DNA of 18,778 nucleotides from JBHENW01 sp046261875 (GCA_046261875.1 JBHENW010000016.1:1-18778), one strand, 5' to 3'. Shown: positions 7,602-15,226, numbered from the stretch's first letter. Notes: generated by a model from the letters alone, not told the origin. Translations and numbers: made by a program.

Positions 7602-8459
7602 CCGCCCGAAAGCCACGAGGTAGTACGTGGTCGAAGGATCGGCGCGCAGCTCCTCGTCTTCGACGCGGAGCATGTCGGCGACCGCCGCGCGTCCGGCCTC
7701 GGACTGCATCCAGGCGGGCCGCAGGTAAGGGAAGACGAGGCTGACGATCTGGCCGCCGTACGGCTTCCACTCGACCGGATCGAAGTAGTCCCGCAGGAAC
7801 GAGGGGATCTCCCCGGAGCGCGCCGCTTCCGAAGGGTCGTGCTCTTCGATGGGGAGGTCGATCCGGCGCGGGATCTTCGCCCGCACCGGCAGCCGATCGA
7901 GGAGCTCCTGGGCTCGCCGGACGTGCTCGGGCTTCCACCGGTTGCGCGAGGGCCCCACGTACTCGTCCGCGTAGAGCGCGCCGTTTGCGACGAGGGCGCC
8001 GGCGACCGCCTCGAAGAGGCGCTCCAGCCGGGAGACGTGGTGCAACGACTGATGGAAGAAGACCGCGTCGTAGGCGTTGCGCGGGAGCCGCGGGTCGTCG
8101 AAATCGCCGGGCAGGTAGCGGATCCCGGAGAGACCCTCCTCCTCGGCGCCGCGCCGCGCCTCCGCGAGCGACGCTTCCGATATGTCGTAACCGTCTACCG
8201 TGGACACGATCCCCGCGCGGACCGCGGACCGCTCGAATGCCCCCGTGCCGCAGCCCCACGACAGCCCGCGGGCGAACGGCACCCTGGCGTGCACGCGCCG
8301 GAGCCAGTCGAGCGGCCACTCTTCCGCAGAGCCCGTCACGCGCCGGTTGATCGCGGCGCGACAGGCCGGGTACGCCATCCAGTAGGACGGGTCGTGCGAC
8401 TTGTGGTGGTGGGAATCCCAGTACGCGCAGGCGTCGCGAGGCGTGTCGCGCGGCTTCAC
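7524..8459 (-). CDS. Class I SAM-dependent methyltransferase
   Basis: 311 residues from GTG 8459. The Rossmann SAM-binding motif I is GLSWGCGTGAFE (65-76), the acidic motif II residue is D92 in VDGYDISEASL, then GDFDD (118-122) and the post-motif strand AYDAVFFHQSLHHV (129-142). The C-terminal half (RRIDLPIEEHDPSEA, SFLRDYFDPVEWKPYGG) is probably the substrate-recognition region; the substrate cannot be named. The N-terminus is rich in His and aromatic residues (YWDSHHHKSHDPSYWMAYP). The final 25 residues (RQKAPGLRRFRFSRRRRGGEEEKE region) lie antisense to the GT-C-like gene and look like low-complexity overprinted sequence, not a folded part. The gene is divergent from the radical SAM gene, with 53 nt between the starts. 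No Shine-Dalgarno site is visible. A cytoplasmic role in modifying a glycan, lipid or small-molecule precursor is plausible from context only. Confidence 0.87.
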   Translation of the reverse strand: MKPRDTPRDACAYWDSHHHKSHDPSYWMAYPACRAAINRRVTGSAEEWPLDWLRRVHARVPFARGLSWGCGTGAFERSAVRAGIVSTVDGYDISEASLAEARRGAEEEGLSGIRYLPGDFDDPRLPRNAYDAVFFHQSLHHVSRLERLFEAVAGALVANGALYADEYVGPSRNRWKPEHVRRAQELLDRLPVRAKIPRRIDLPIEEHDPSEAARSGEIPSFLRDYFDPVEWKPYGGQIVSLVFPYLRPAWMQSEAGRAAVADMLRVEDEELRADPSTTYYLVAFGRLRQKAPGLRRFRFSRRRRGGEEEKE

Positions 8460-8465
8460 GCGGTC

Positions 8466-8471
8466 AGCGTA
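8466..8471 (-). promoter_or_regulatory. -10-like hexamer just ahead of methyltransferase start
   Basis: On the minus strand TACGCT ends 6 nt before the GTG at 8459, with no Shine-Dalgarno sequence between. That is the spacing expected for a leaderless transcript. No good -35 hexamer at 16-18 nt was found, so this is weak. Confidence 0.25.
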
Positions 8472-8499
8472 GCACCGCGTTCGCGCGCAATCCGTCTGA

Positions 8500-8505
8500 C
8501 ATAAT
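8500..8505 (+). promoter_or_regulatory. -10-like hexamer just ahead of radical SAM start
   Basis: CATAAT (five of six matches to TATAAT) ends 7 nt before GTG 8513 and no ribosome binding site is present. Transcription would begin at or near the start codon, giving a leaderless mRNA. No convincing -35 element is visible. Confidence 0.4.
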
Positions 8506-8512
8506 CGACGAA

Positions 8513-9634
8513 GTGGTGCGCCCGCTCAACGTCATTCTCGACGTCACGGCCCGTTGCAATCTCAGGTGCGTGATGTGCCACTTCTCCCGGGCGGACCGCA
8601 TCCACTTCCCCCCCTTCGACGTCCGGGTGGCCGACGACGGAAACATGCCCGTCCCCGTCTTCGAGAAGATCGCCGAGGACCTCTTCCCCCGCGCGTGGCG
8701 CGTGGCGCTCGCCTGCGCTGCCGAGCCGATGATCCACCCGAAATTCCGCGACATCCTCGCCATCGCGGGGCGGTACGGCGTCCCGGACCTCTGGTTTCCG
8801 ACGAACCTCCTCGCGCTTTCCGAAGACACCGCGCGCGCGATCGCGCAGGCGGGGGTCCGCACCGTGGCCGCCTCAATCGACGGCTGCCGGAAGGAAACTT
8901 ACGAGAAGATCCGCGTCGGCGGGCGCTGGGAAGCTCTGCTCGCGCGGCTGGAGATCCTCCGGAAGCTGCGCCGCGATTCGGCGCGGAGACGGCCGCGCCT
9001 GCGCATCATCTTCACGTGGATGCAGTCCAACCGCGAGGACCTCGCGCTCCTGCCGGAGTTCGCCTCGGAATGGGGAGCGCAGGAGCTCGACGTCCGCTAC
9101 GTCTCCCCCTCCTTCGGCGTGGACGTCACCGAGGAGCTGCTGTCCGGCGAGGATCCGGCCCTGCTCAACGCTGAGCTGGAACGGACCGCGCGGGAGGCCG
9201 TGCGCAGAGGCATCCGGCTCTCCGCTTACCCCGAGTACGAGTCCGCGGAGGCTTTGCCGCGCAACCCGGTCGACCGCGCGCGCCGGCGGCTTTGGAGGGT
9301 GCGCGCCGGAATCGACAACGCGGAGCACCTGCGATACGCGCTGAACCAGCGCCTCCACGGTTGCGCCTACCCGGGCCGGGACTACGTCATCCGTCCCAAC
9401 GGCGCCGTGTCGCCCTGCATCTACTGGCAGGAAGAGCCGATCGGCTTCTATCCGGCGCAGGGCCTGCCGGAGATCTCGGCGGGACAAGGCCTCGCGCGGA
9501 TCCGATCCGGCCTTCGATCGGGGGCTCCCGTCGGGACGTGCGCGAGCTGCTCGGAACGGCGCACCGCGCTCTATCGATTCCGCGGGAGTCCCCTCCCCGG
9601 GGCGGCCGCGCGCCTGCCGACGCACCCGGCCTGA
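8513..9634 (+). CDS. Radical SAM protein with SPASM-like C-terminal cysteines
   Basis: 373 residues. GTG at 8513 is used; a second GTG follows directly at 8516. The radical SAM cluster motif is C15-x3-C19-x2-C22 (TARCNLRCVMC), binding the 4Fe-4S cluster that cleaves SAM. A GGEP-like segment follows as ACAAEPMIHP (67-76), and later strands fit a partial TIM barrel (LWFPTNLL, TVAASIDGCRKETYEKIR, LRIIFTWMQSN). The C-terminus has C284, C302 (YVIRPNGAVSPC), C343 and C346 (CASC), an arrangement like a SPASM auxiliary cluster domain. Such proteins modify ribosomal peptides, enzymes or small molecules by radical chemistry. No precursor peptide or known partner is seen beside it, so the substrate is open. 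It is divergent from a methyltransferase and 61 nt upstream of the dynamin-like gene on the same strand. Confidence 0.88.
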   Translation: MVRPLNVILDVTARCNLRCVMCHFSRADRIHFPPFDVRVADDGNMPVPVFEKIAEDLFPRAWRVALACAAEPMIHPKFRDILAIAGRYGVPDLWFPTNLLALSEDTARAIAQAGVRTVAASIDGCRKETYEKIRVGGRWEALLARLEILRKLRRDSARRRPRLRIIFTWMQSNREDLALLPEFASEWGAQELDVRYVSPSFGVDVTEELLSGEDPALLNAELERTAREAVRRGIRLSAYPEYESAEALPRNPVDRARRRLWRVRAGIDNAEHLRYALNQRLHGCAYPGRDYVIRPNGAVSPCIYWQEEPIGFYPAQGLPEISAGQGLARIRSGLRSGAPVGTCASCSERRTALYRFRGSPLPGAAARLPTHPA

Positions 9635-9637
9635 GAC

Positions 9638-9652
9638 CCGCCGTTGCGGCGG
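9638..9652. other. Small GC hairpin between radical SAM and dynamin-like genes
   Basis: CCGCC-GTTGC-GGCGG forms a 5-bp stem starting 4 nt after the radical SAM stop. There is no T-tract, so it is a poor terminator candidate. It may only stabilise the upstream mRNA end, or be chance in GC-rich DNA. Confidence 0.25.
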
Positions 9653-9695
9653 AGGATCCGAAAAGTGGTAGGAAGATTGCGTCGGGGCCTCTGAA

Positions 9696-11438
9696 ATGCA
9701 GAAGGTCCTTTCCGAGGTCGCGCGGAAGCTCCTCATCGAGGAGCGCGACCTTCTCGCGCGCCTGGAAGCGGCGCTCTCCCGTTTCGGGGCGGCCCCGGCG
9801 GATCGGGAGGCGCTCGCCGCGGCGCGCCGCCAGCTCGACGAGCTCTTTCTCCTCGTCGTCGTCGGCGAGTACAACAGCGGAAAGTCCGCCTTCCTGAACG
9901 CCCTGCTCGGCGGCCGATTCCTGGCCGAGGGCGCCACGCCTACGACGGACCAGATCCACCTCGTCGCCTACGGACCCGAGAAGACGGTCGAGCAGATTCG
10001 CCCGTCGCTCCGCCGGCTGACGTTCCCGGTCCCCTGGCTTCAGGACATCAACGTCGTGGACACTCCGGGGACGAACTCCGTCATCCGCGAGCATCAGGAA
10101 ATCACGGAAGCCTTCGTTCCGCGGGCTGACCTCGTCCTCTTCGTGACATCGGCCGACCGGCCCTTCAGCGAGAGCGAAAGGCAGTTCCTCACGGGCGTCC
10201 GCTCCTGGGGCAAGAAGATCGTGATCGTGATCAACAAGATGGACATCCTCGAAGACGCCGGAGCGGCCGGCGAGGTCACGGACTTCGTGCGCCAGCAGGC
10301 CACGATCCTTCTCGGGATGTCTCCCGTCCTTTTCCCCGTCTCCATCCGCCAGGCTCAGCAGGCTCAGGCGGGGGATCCGACCGAGGCGCAGAAGCTGCTG
10401 AAGGCGTCCGGGTTCCAGGCTCTCGAGAAATACATCGTCGAAACGCTCGACGAGAACGAACGGCTCGCCTTGAAACTCGAGAGTCCTCTGGGGGTCGCCG
10501 AGCGTCTGGTCGAGACCTACGCGCAGGCCGCGGGCGACCAGCAGGATCTCCTCGCCGGGGACCTGGCGGCTGTTGACCAGATCCAGACGGCCATGGACGG
10601 CTATGCGGCGGACTCCCGGCACGACTTCGAGTTCCGTCTCAGCCGCATCGACAACATCCTCCACGATTTGCACGCCCGCGGGGATCGCTTCTTCGAGGAA
10701 ATGATTCGACCCGGACGGTTCTTCGACCTGATCAACGCGGCGCGTCTGCGATCCGAGTTCGAGCGTCAGGTCATCGGAGAGATCCACCAGCAGCTCGAAG
10801 CCGAGGTGGCCAGCCTGATCGACTGGATCGTGGACCGGGACCACAGGCAGTGGCAGGGAATCACCCGGCAGCTCGCGCAGAGAGCCGGCGCGCACGGCGA
10901 CCGCATCGTCGGAGAGATCGGAGGCGATTTCGTTTCCAACCGGCAGAGCCTGCTGACCTCCGTGGGACGGACGGCTCGGGAGGTCGTCCGAGATTACGAC
11001 AAGGACAAGGAGGCGCGCCGGCTGACGGAGACCGTCCAGAACGGCCTCGCGATCATGGGCGCCGTCGAGCTGGGAGCGCTCGGCCTCGGCGCCCTCCTGC
11101 TCCATGTCATGACGCGCGCCCTCGATCCCCTGGGGATCGTCGCGGCCGGCGGGATCGCCATCCTCGGGCTCTACATCCTGCCGGCACGGCGGCGCAAGGC
11201 CAAAGCCGATTTCGATCGGAAGATCGGGGAGATCCGTTCGAGGATGCGAAGCGCGATGGCGGAGCAGTTCGAGCGCGAGCTTTCGAATTCGCTGCAGCGC
11301 CTCCGCGAGGCGGTCGGCCCGTTCACACGGTTCGTGCGGTCGGAGTCGGATCGCCTGGAGGCGCTTCGGGAGGAGCTCGACGGCGTCCGCTCGGGCCTGC
11401 GGAGCGTGCGCGACCGGATTCGAGTCCAGGCCCGCTGA
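9696..11438 (+). CDS. Bacterial dynamin-like GTPase
   Basis: 580 residues from ATG 9696. The GTPase domain follows an N-terminal helix pair: G1 GEYNSGKS (57-64), G2 threonines in GATPTT (79-84), G3 DTPG (122-125), G4 NKMD (180-183). The helical middle (about 240-450, for example LAAVDQIQTAMDGYAADSRHDF) is a stalk-like coiled-coil region. Two adjacent hydrophobic segments (451-471 and 478-496) form a hairpin like the membrane paddle of bacterial dynamin-like proteins. A charged helix (ARRRKAKADFDRKIGEIRSRM) returns along the stalk to the end. Known relatives bind and remodel membranes on GTP hydrolysis in the cytoplasm. It shares the strand with the radical SAM gene but 61 nt separate them, and no second dynamin gene, often present as a partner, lies next to it. 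Only a weak GGGG lies ahead of the start. The stop is 4 nt from the stop of the convergent gene. Confidence 0.9.
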   Translation: MQKVLSEVARKLLIEERDLLARLEAALSRFGAAPADREALAAARRQLDELFLLVVVGEYNSGKSAFLNALLGGRFLAEGATPTTDQIHLVAYGPEKTVEQIRPSLRRLTFPVPWLQDINVVDTPGTNSVIREHQEITEAFVPRADLVLFVTSADRPFSESERQFLTGVRSWGKKIVIVINKMDILEDAGAAGEVTDFVRQQATILLGMSPVLFPVSIRQAQQAQAGDPTEAQKLLKASGFQALEKYIVETLDENERLALKLESPLGVAERLVETYAQAAGDQQDLLAGDLAAVDQIQTAMDGYAADSRHDFEFRLSRIDNILHDLHARGDRFFEEMIRPGRFFDLINAARLRSEFERQVIGEIHQQLEAEVASLIDWIVDRDHRQWQGITRQLAQRAGAHGDRIVGEIGGDFVSNRQSLLTSVGRTAREVVRDYDKDKEARRLTETVQNGLAIMGAVELGALGLGALLLHVMTRALDPLGIVAAGGIAILGLYILPARRRKAKADFDRKIGEIRSRMRSAMAEQFERELSNSLQRLREAVGPFTRFVRSESDRLEALREELDGVRSGLRSVRDRIRVQAR

Positions 11439-11442
11439 GCGG

Positions 11443-12951
11443 TCAGAAGTTCTGGAGAGCCTCCACGGGCGCGTAGGCGTCGGTCAGCTCGGGAATCCCC
11501 GGCATTGGCTCCGGGCTGTGGATCACGGCGTCGGCGTAGTGCGGGAGGAGCGACAGGTCCCAGCGCAGGCCGAGCTCGTTTCCACGCCGCGCGAAATCCT
11601 CCCGGGAGATCGGATCGGCCGAAACGGTCGCCAGGAGTATCAGGTTCCCCTGGAAGGCGAAGTCGCCGCGCTCGATCTCGCGGCTCATCAGATAGACCTG
11701 GCCGAACTGCTGGCGGATCGTGCGGTAGGACGCCCAGAACAGCCGCGCATCGCGACCCATCAGCCCGCCGATGAAGTTCGCGACGAAGACGCCGTCCCCC
11801 GTCAGACGCGAGCGCACAGTCTGGAAGAACTCCCGGGTCGTCAGATGGAACGGGGTTCCTGTGGCGTTGAACGCGTCGAGCACGATGAGGTCGTAGGGCT
11901 CCCCGCCGCGCGCCAGAAAGAGCCGCCCGTCGGCGATGACCGTCCGGGTCCGGGGGGACTCGCGATACTGGAAGAAGTCCCGCGCCACCTCGCGGACGAC
12001 GGGATCGATCTCGACGGTCGTCACCGAGGCCTCGGGGACCAGCCGCGCGACCGTCCTCGGGAAACTGCCGGTGCCCAGGCCGATCTGACACACGCGGCGG
12101 ATTGCCGGGCGCACGCCCCAGGCCATGAAGAGGCCCTGCTCGTACGCGGTGTACGGACGGTCCGGCGTGTCGAGGAATACGCCTCCCTGGACGAGATTGT
12201 CGAAGCGCAGCGAGCGCACCCCTTCGAGCTCCGACACGGTGATGTGGTGGTAGGCGGTGTCCCGCGACAGGAGCGTGCGGGCCATGTCGGCCTCGCCCGG
12301 CGCCGCCGGGACGTAGAACGCCAGCCCGGACGTCATCGCGGCGAGCACGGCGACGACGGCCGGCCTCCGTCCCCGGGCGAGCAGCAGGGCGCAGGCGGCG
12401 AGGGTCAGGGAGAGGATGAGCAGGAGACTCTGCACGGGGAAAGCGGGGATCAGCACGAAGGCCGTCAGCAGCGTTCCCACGATCGAGCCCGCGGTCGAGA
12501 GGGCCGAGTAGAAGCCGGCGACCGCGCCGACCCGCTCGAGGTGTCGCACGGCCAGACGCACCGCGAAGGGGGAGATCATCCCCAGGGCGATCGACGGGGG
12601 AAGGAAGAGGATCGTGGATGCGAGCAGCGCCGCCCATCGGATGTCCCAGCCCGAGCGGCCGAGCGCCTCGAGCATCGCGGGGGCCCAGCGCACCGTCGGA
12701 AGGATCAGGACGGCGGCGACCGAGAGGATCAGCGACAGGGTTCCCGCGCGCGGGCTGCGGTCCGCCAGACGGCCCCCGAGAGCGTAGCCCAGGGCGAGAG
12801 CGGCGAGGAAGACCGTGATCAGGCTCGCCCAGACGTAGACCGAAGAGCCGAAGGCCGGGGCCAGCACGCGGGAGCCGAGGATCTCGAGAGACATGAGGAC
12901 CGCGCCCGAGAGCGCGACGACGAAGCGGAGGCGCACTTCCTCGGCGGTCAC
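11443..12951 (-). CDS. Membrane-fused spermidine synthase-like protein
   Basis: 502 residues from GTG 12951; the open frame continues upstream over the neighbouring gene but only as a shadow. Residues 1-215 contain six to seven hydrophobic helices (VVALSGAVLMSLEILGSRVLAP, LGYALGGRLADR, IALGMISPFAVRLAV), a fused transporter-like membrane region. Residues 225-480 are a spermidine-synthase-type Rossmann domain: nucleoside-binding VCQIGLGTGSF (287-297), acidic E314 in TTVEID, ADGR (340-343), and YDLIVLDAFNATGTPFHLTT (353-372) with D359 at the expected catalytic-loop place. Free-standing enzymes move an aminopropyl group from decarboxylated SAM to putrescine. For membrane-fused members the true substrate is not settled. 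The gene starts 11 nt after the stop of the GT-C-like gene, so they are probably one operon. A methyltransferase-like reaction on a membrane substrate is an alternative. Confidence 0.85.
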   Translation of the reverse strand: MTAEEVRLRFVVALSGAVLMSLEILGSRVLAPAFGSSVYVWASLITVFLAALALGYALGGRLADRSPRAGTLSLILSVAAVLILPTVRWAPAMLEALGRSGWDIRWAALLASTILFLPPSIALGMISPFAVRLAVRHLERVGAVAGFYSALSTAGSIVGTLLTAFVLIPAFPVQSLLLILSLTLAACALLLARGRRPAVVAVLAAMTSGLAFYVPAAPGEADMARTLLSRDTAYHHITVSELEGVRSLRFDNLVQGGVFLDTPDRPYTAYEQGLFMAWGVRPAIRRVCQIGLGTGSFPRTVARLVPEASVTTVEIDPVVREVARDFFQYRESPRTRTVIADGRLFLARGGEPYDLIVLDAFNATGTPFHLTTREFFQTVRSRLTGDGVFVANFIGGLMGRDARLFWASYRTIRQQFGQVYLMSREIERGDFAFQGNLILLATVSADPISREDFARRGNELGLRWDLSLLPHYADAVIHSPEPMPGIPELTDAYAPVEALQNF

Positions 12952-12962
12952 GGCAAGCGAGT

Positions 12963-14462
12963 CTAGCGGGAGGTCGCCGCGCTTGCGGCCGGCTCGAGAT
13001 GCCAGAGGGAGATCGCGCCCCTCTCGCCGATGAATCTCCAGGGGGCGGGGAGGCGGGGCTCCGCGGCCTTCACCTCTTCCCGGAGGAGGAGCGCGTACCA
13101 GCGATACCCGGCATTCTCGGCGAGCACGCGAAGCTGCGCGAAGGTTTCGGGCGTCGTCCGATCCCAGCGCGCGGGAATCCTGCCGGTGTAGTAGCGCAGG
13201 GCGCCGCTCATGTCCATCGAGACGACGAGCGCTTTTTCGGGCAGCTGCGCGGCGACCCAGGCGCACGTTCGCGGGATCACCGCCTGGCGTTCGTCCACCT
13301 TGAGAACACGGAGACGGTCCGCCCCCACACAGGTCCAGCCGAGCACGGCGATGACCAGCACGGCGCCGATCGCCGGACGCAGCCTCCACCGCTTTTCGGC
13401 CTCGCGCAGGAAGAGCAGGAAAGCCAGAATGAGGGCGGGGATTCCGGGCAGGAGAAACCGCGTATACCACCAGGTCCCGTAGACCTCGAAGAAGCAGTAG
13501 AAGAGCAGGTATGCCCCGAACCAGAGAAAAAGGACGGCCCGGTCCCGCCACTTGATCCAGGGAATTGCCGGGAGGGCCAGCCAGGCGACCGGGACGAGCG
13601 GCGTGAGGAGCTTTGAAAGCCATGAGGCGTAGAAGGCCACCCGGCCCGGAAAAAAGCTCCAGCCAAATCCCTCGAGGTGCCCGGTGACTCCCCATCCCGT
13701 CCGGAGCGGGTGGCCGTAGGCGGCCCGGTTGTAGAAGCCGAATGCGACCGCCATCGGCATGCCCCCCGCCGCGAAGAGCGCGAGGCTCTTTCTCCGCCAC
13801 GGGAGCGCAAAGAGCAGCGCCGGCAGCAGCAGCACGTTCGTCGGCCGGATGAGCACCGCCATCCCGAAGGCGGCCCCCGCCGCGAGGCTCCAGCTCGCCT
13901 TTCGGCGCGCGCGAAGGGACGCCAGGACGGCGGCGAGCGCCCAGAACGTCGCCGCGACGTCGGACATGGGCTGGAGGGCCTGGTAGAGGAAGACCGCGCA
14001 GGCGGCGAGAAGTGCCGCCCCCGCCAAAGCATAGCCGGAGCGCAGGCCGAGTTCGCGCGCGACGAGGAAGAGAAGCAGGACGCTGCCCAGCGCGAGGAGC
14101 GGGCTCGCGAGGTACGGACCCTTCTCCCAGCCGATCGCCCTCGAGACGGCGGCCACGTGGAGGGGGAAACCGACCGGGTAGAACGGCGTCATCGTGCGGG
14201 GCTCGGGCCCCGGCACGAAGGCGAGCGGAATGAACACGTGGTCGAAGGCGGGCGGAATGCCGAGCAGATCCGGCGGGAGGATGGGCGTGGAGACGCGTCC
14301 GCTCGCGAGCAGACGGGCCGCGTTGACGTAGCCGGAGCTGTCGGACCCGCCGACCGCTTGCGACGCGTTGCGGAAGAGGATCGCGGCGTAACCGGCAAAA
14401 GCGAGCCACGCGGCGGCCACCGCCGCGAGCCGGGCGCGGCTCAGTCCGTCCGCCCGATCCAC
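12963..14462 (-). CDS. GT-C-like polytopic membrane glycosyltransferase
   Basis: 499 residues from GTG 14462, chosen because a GAGGA site lies 4 nt upstream and the first helix begins at residue 11; upstream residues in this frame are a shadow of the B3/B4 gene. After helix 1 (LAAVAAAWLAFAGYAAILF) comes the outside loop GGSDSSGYVNAARLLASGR (38-56) with D41, the GT-C type acidic site, then MTPFYPVGFPLHVAAV. About ten helices follow, including VFLYQALQPMSDVAATFWALAAV. The C-terminal ~110 residues are soluble (QLPEKALVVSMDMSGALRYYTGR, RWYALLLREEV, FIGERGAISLWHLEP). This resembles the ArnT/PMT-like architecture using lipid-linked sugars at the membrane outer face. The start overlaps the upstream B3/B4 gene by 22 nt and the stop is 11 nt before the spermidine-synthase-like gene, so the three form an operon. 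The donor and acceptor are unknown. Confidence 0.8.
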   Translation of the reverse strand: MDRADGLSRARLAAVAAAWLAFAGYAAILFRNASQAVGGSDSSGYVNAARLLASGRVSTPILPPDLLGIPPAFDHVFIPLAFVPGPEPRTMTPFYPVGFPLHVAAVSRAIGWEKGPYLASPLLALGSVLLLFLVARELGLRSGYALAGAALLAACAVFLYQALQPMSDVAATFWALAAVLASLRARRKASWSLAAGAAFGMAVLIRPTNVLLLPALLFALPWRRKSLALFAAGGMPMAVAFGFYNRAAYGHPLRTGWGVTGHLEGFGWSFFPGRVAFYASWLSKLLTPLVPVAWLALPAIPWIKWRDRAVLFLWFGAYLLFYCFFEVYGTWWYTRFLLPGIPALILAFLLFLREAEKRWRLRPAIGAVLVIAVLGWTCVGADRLRVLKVDERQAVIPRTCAWVAAQLPEKALVVSMDMSGALRYYTGRIPARWDRTTPETFAQLRVLAENAGYRWYALLLREEVKAAEPRLPAPWRFIGERGAISLWHLEPAASAATSR

Positions 14463-15181
14463 TCCGTCCTCAGGGCGCAACCTGGTGAGATCGCGGCCAG
14501 ACCCTCGAGGAGCTCCGCCGTCGCGGCCCGGAGCGCCTCGACCGGATGCGGCGCGAGGCGGTCGAGGACGAAGTACGCGTTCACCGTTTCTTCCGTCAGC
14601 CGGGTGCGCCGGCACTGCCGCCAGTTCCACCGCCGGCAGGTAATTCCCTCCGCGTCCATCCAGACGACCTCGCCCGGATACGGAGGATCGCTCGCGTCTC
14701 CCGCGTCGAAGGGCTCGGCGCCCTCCGCGAACGTCAAGCGAAGTTGCCCGGCGACGCGGTCCAGATCGTCACCCCCCGCGGGGATTACGTGGCGCAGGCT
14801 CACGGCGTTGTAGAGATCGACGAGGCGGTTGATGCGCGGCAGGGACTCGCCCCTGAGAACGCGCCGCAGGAGCGCCTCCGCCGAGCAAAGGAACTTGCTC
14901 GGCTTGCTCCCGAACGCGCCGTACGCCTCGCGCCACGCGCGCACGTGCCGGTGCTGCTGGACGGGAATCCGGGCGAACGCGTTGCGCGCAGCCGCTTCGG
15001 CGGACGCGAGCCGGGCGTCGCTCGCCGGGTCGCTCGATCCGCCCAGGAGGGCGCCTCCGTGACCGACCGCGGCCGAGTACGACGGAAACCGTTCGAGGAC
15101 TCGGGGGTCGGCCGCGATCCTCAAGACGACGGGACCTCCGGACGCGGCCCCTCTCCCGCGCCCGAAGATCGGCAAATTCAT
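14441..15181 (-). CDS. Free-standing B3/B4-domain protein (Phe-tRNA synthetase beta-like)
   Basis: 246 residues from ATG 15181. It resembles the B3/B4 domain found in the beta subunit of phenylalanyl-tRNA synthetase, here without the rest of the enzyme. Typical segments are VRAWREAYGAFGSKPSKF (80-97), LLRRVLRGESLPRINRLVDLYNAVSLRHVIP (104-134), GQLRLTFAEGAEPF (145-158), GEVVWMDAEGITCRRWNWRQCRRTRLT (170-196) and NAYFVLDRL (201-209). In the synthetase this fold carries the editing site that removes mischarged tyrosine. Free-standing members are annotated as nucleic-acid-binding or possible trans-editing proteins, mostly untested. It is the first gene of a probable three-gene minus-strand operon with a GT-C-like protein and a spermidine-synthase-like protein, a linkage that does not explain itself. 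There is no Shine-Dalgarno site; a -10-like TAAGAT ends 6 nt before the ATG. Confidence 0.85.
   Translation of the reverse strand: MNLPIFGRGRGAASGGPVVLRIAADPRVLERFPSYSAAVGHGGALLGGSSDPASDARLASAEAAARNAFARIPVQQHRHVRAWREAYGAFGSKPSKFLCSAEALLRRVLRGESLPRINRLVDLYNAVSLRHVIPAGGDDLDRVAGQLRLTFAEGAEPFDAGDASDPPYPGEVVWMDAEGITCRRWNWRQCRRTRLTEETVNAYFVLDRLAPHPVEALRAATAELLEGLAAISPGCALRTEWIGRTD
14467..14471 (-). promoter_or_regulatory. Ribosome binding site deciding the GT-C-like start
   Basis: GAGGA on the minus strand lies 4 nt ahead of GTG 14462, inside the end of the upstream gene. It supports this start and a 22-nt coding overlap. Confidence 0.55.
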
Positions 15182-15187
15182 CGGCGC

Positions 15188-15193
15188 ATCTTA
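15188..15193 (-). promoter_or_regulatory. -10-like hexamer ahead of the B3/B4 gene
   Basis: TAAGAT on the minus strand (four of six matches to TATAAT) ends 6 nt before ATG 15181, with no ribosome binding site, again pointing to a leaderless transcript. It lies within one copy of the direct repeat. No -35 element is clear. Confidence 0.35.
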
Positions 15194-15212
15194 GCCGCAA
15201 CATTCTTAGCCG
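15189..15212. repeat. Direct repeat in the divergent promoter region
   Basis: TCTTAGCCG occurs twice, at 15189-15197 and 15204-15212, with a 15-bp period, in the 55-bp gap between the B3/B4 gene and the kinase gene. Two sites in phase suggest a regulator binding site, or duplicated -10-like elements on the minus strand (TAAGAA and TAAGAT). Confidence 0.45.
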
Positions 15213-15220
15213 GAATGAGT

Positions 15221-15226
15221 TATCCT
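15221..15226 (+). promoter_or_regulatory. -10-like hexamer ahead of the kinase gene
   Basis: TATCCT ends 10 nt before GTG 15237 and no Shine-Dalgarno sequence is visible, so any leader would be only a few nucleotides. No -35 element at standard spacing was recognised. Confidence 0.35.

Noticed and set aside
8513..11438. Reading the radical SAM and dynamin genes as a defence island
   Set aside because: No nuclease, toxin, reverse transcriptase, integrase or other defence hallmark lies nearby; both families have many housekeeping roles.
11432..11442. CCGCTGAGCGG at the convergent stop of the dynamin gene as a terminator
   Set aside because: The stem is only 4 bp with a 3-nt loop and no T-run; it is probably chance in GC-rich DNA.
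12952..14409. Long minus-strand frame suggesting a 988-residue fusion ahead of the spermidine-synthase-like protein
   Set aside because: The upstream half is Arg/Pro-rich shadow of the GT-C-like gene; the GT-C frame has clear helices and a stop 11 nt before the GTG start.
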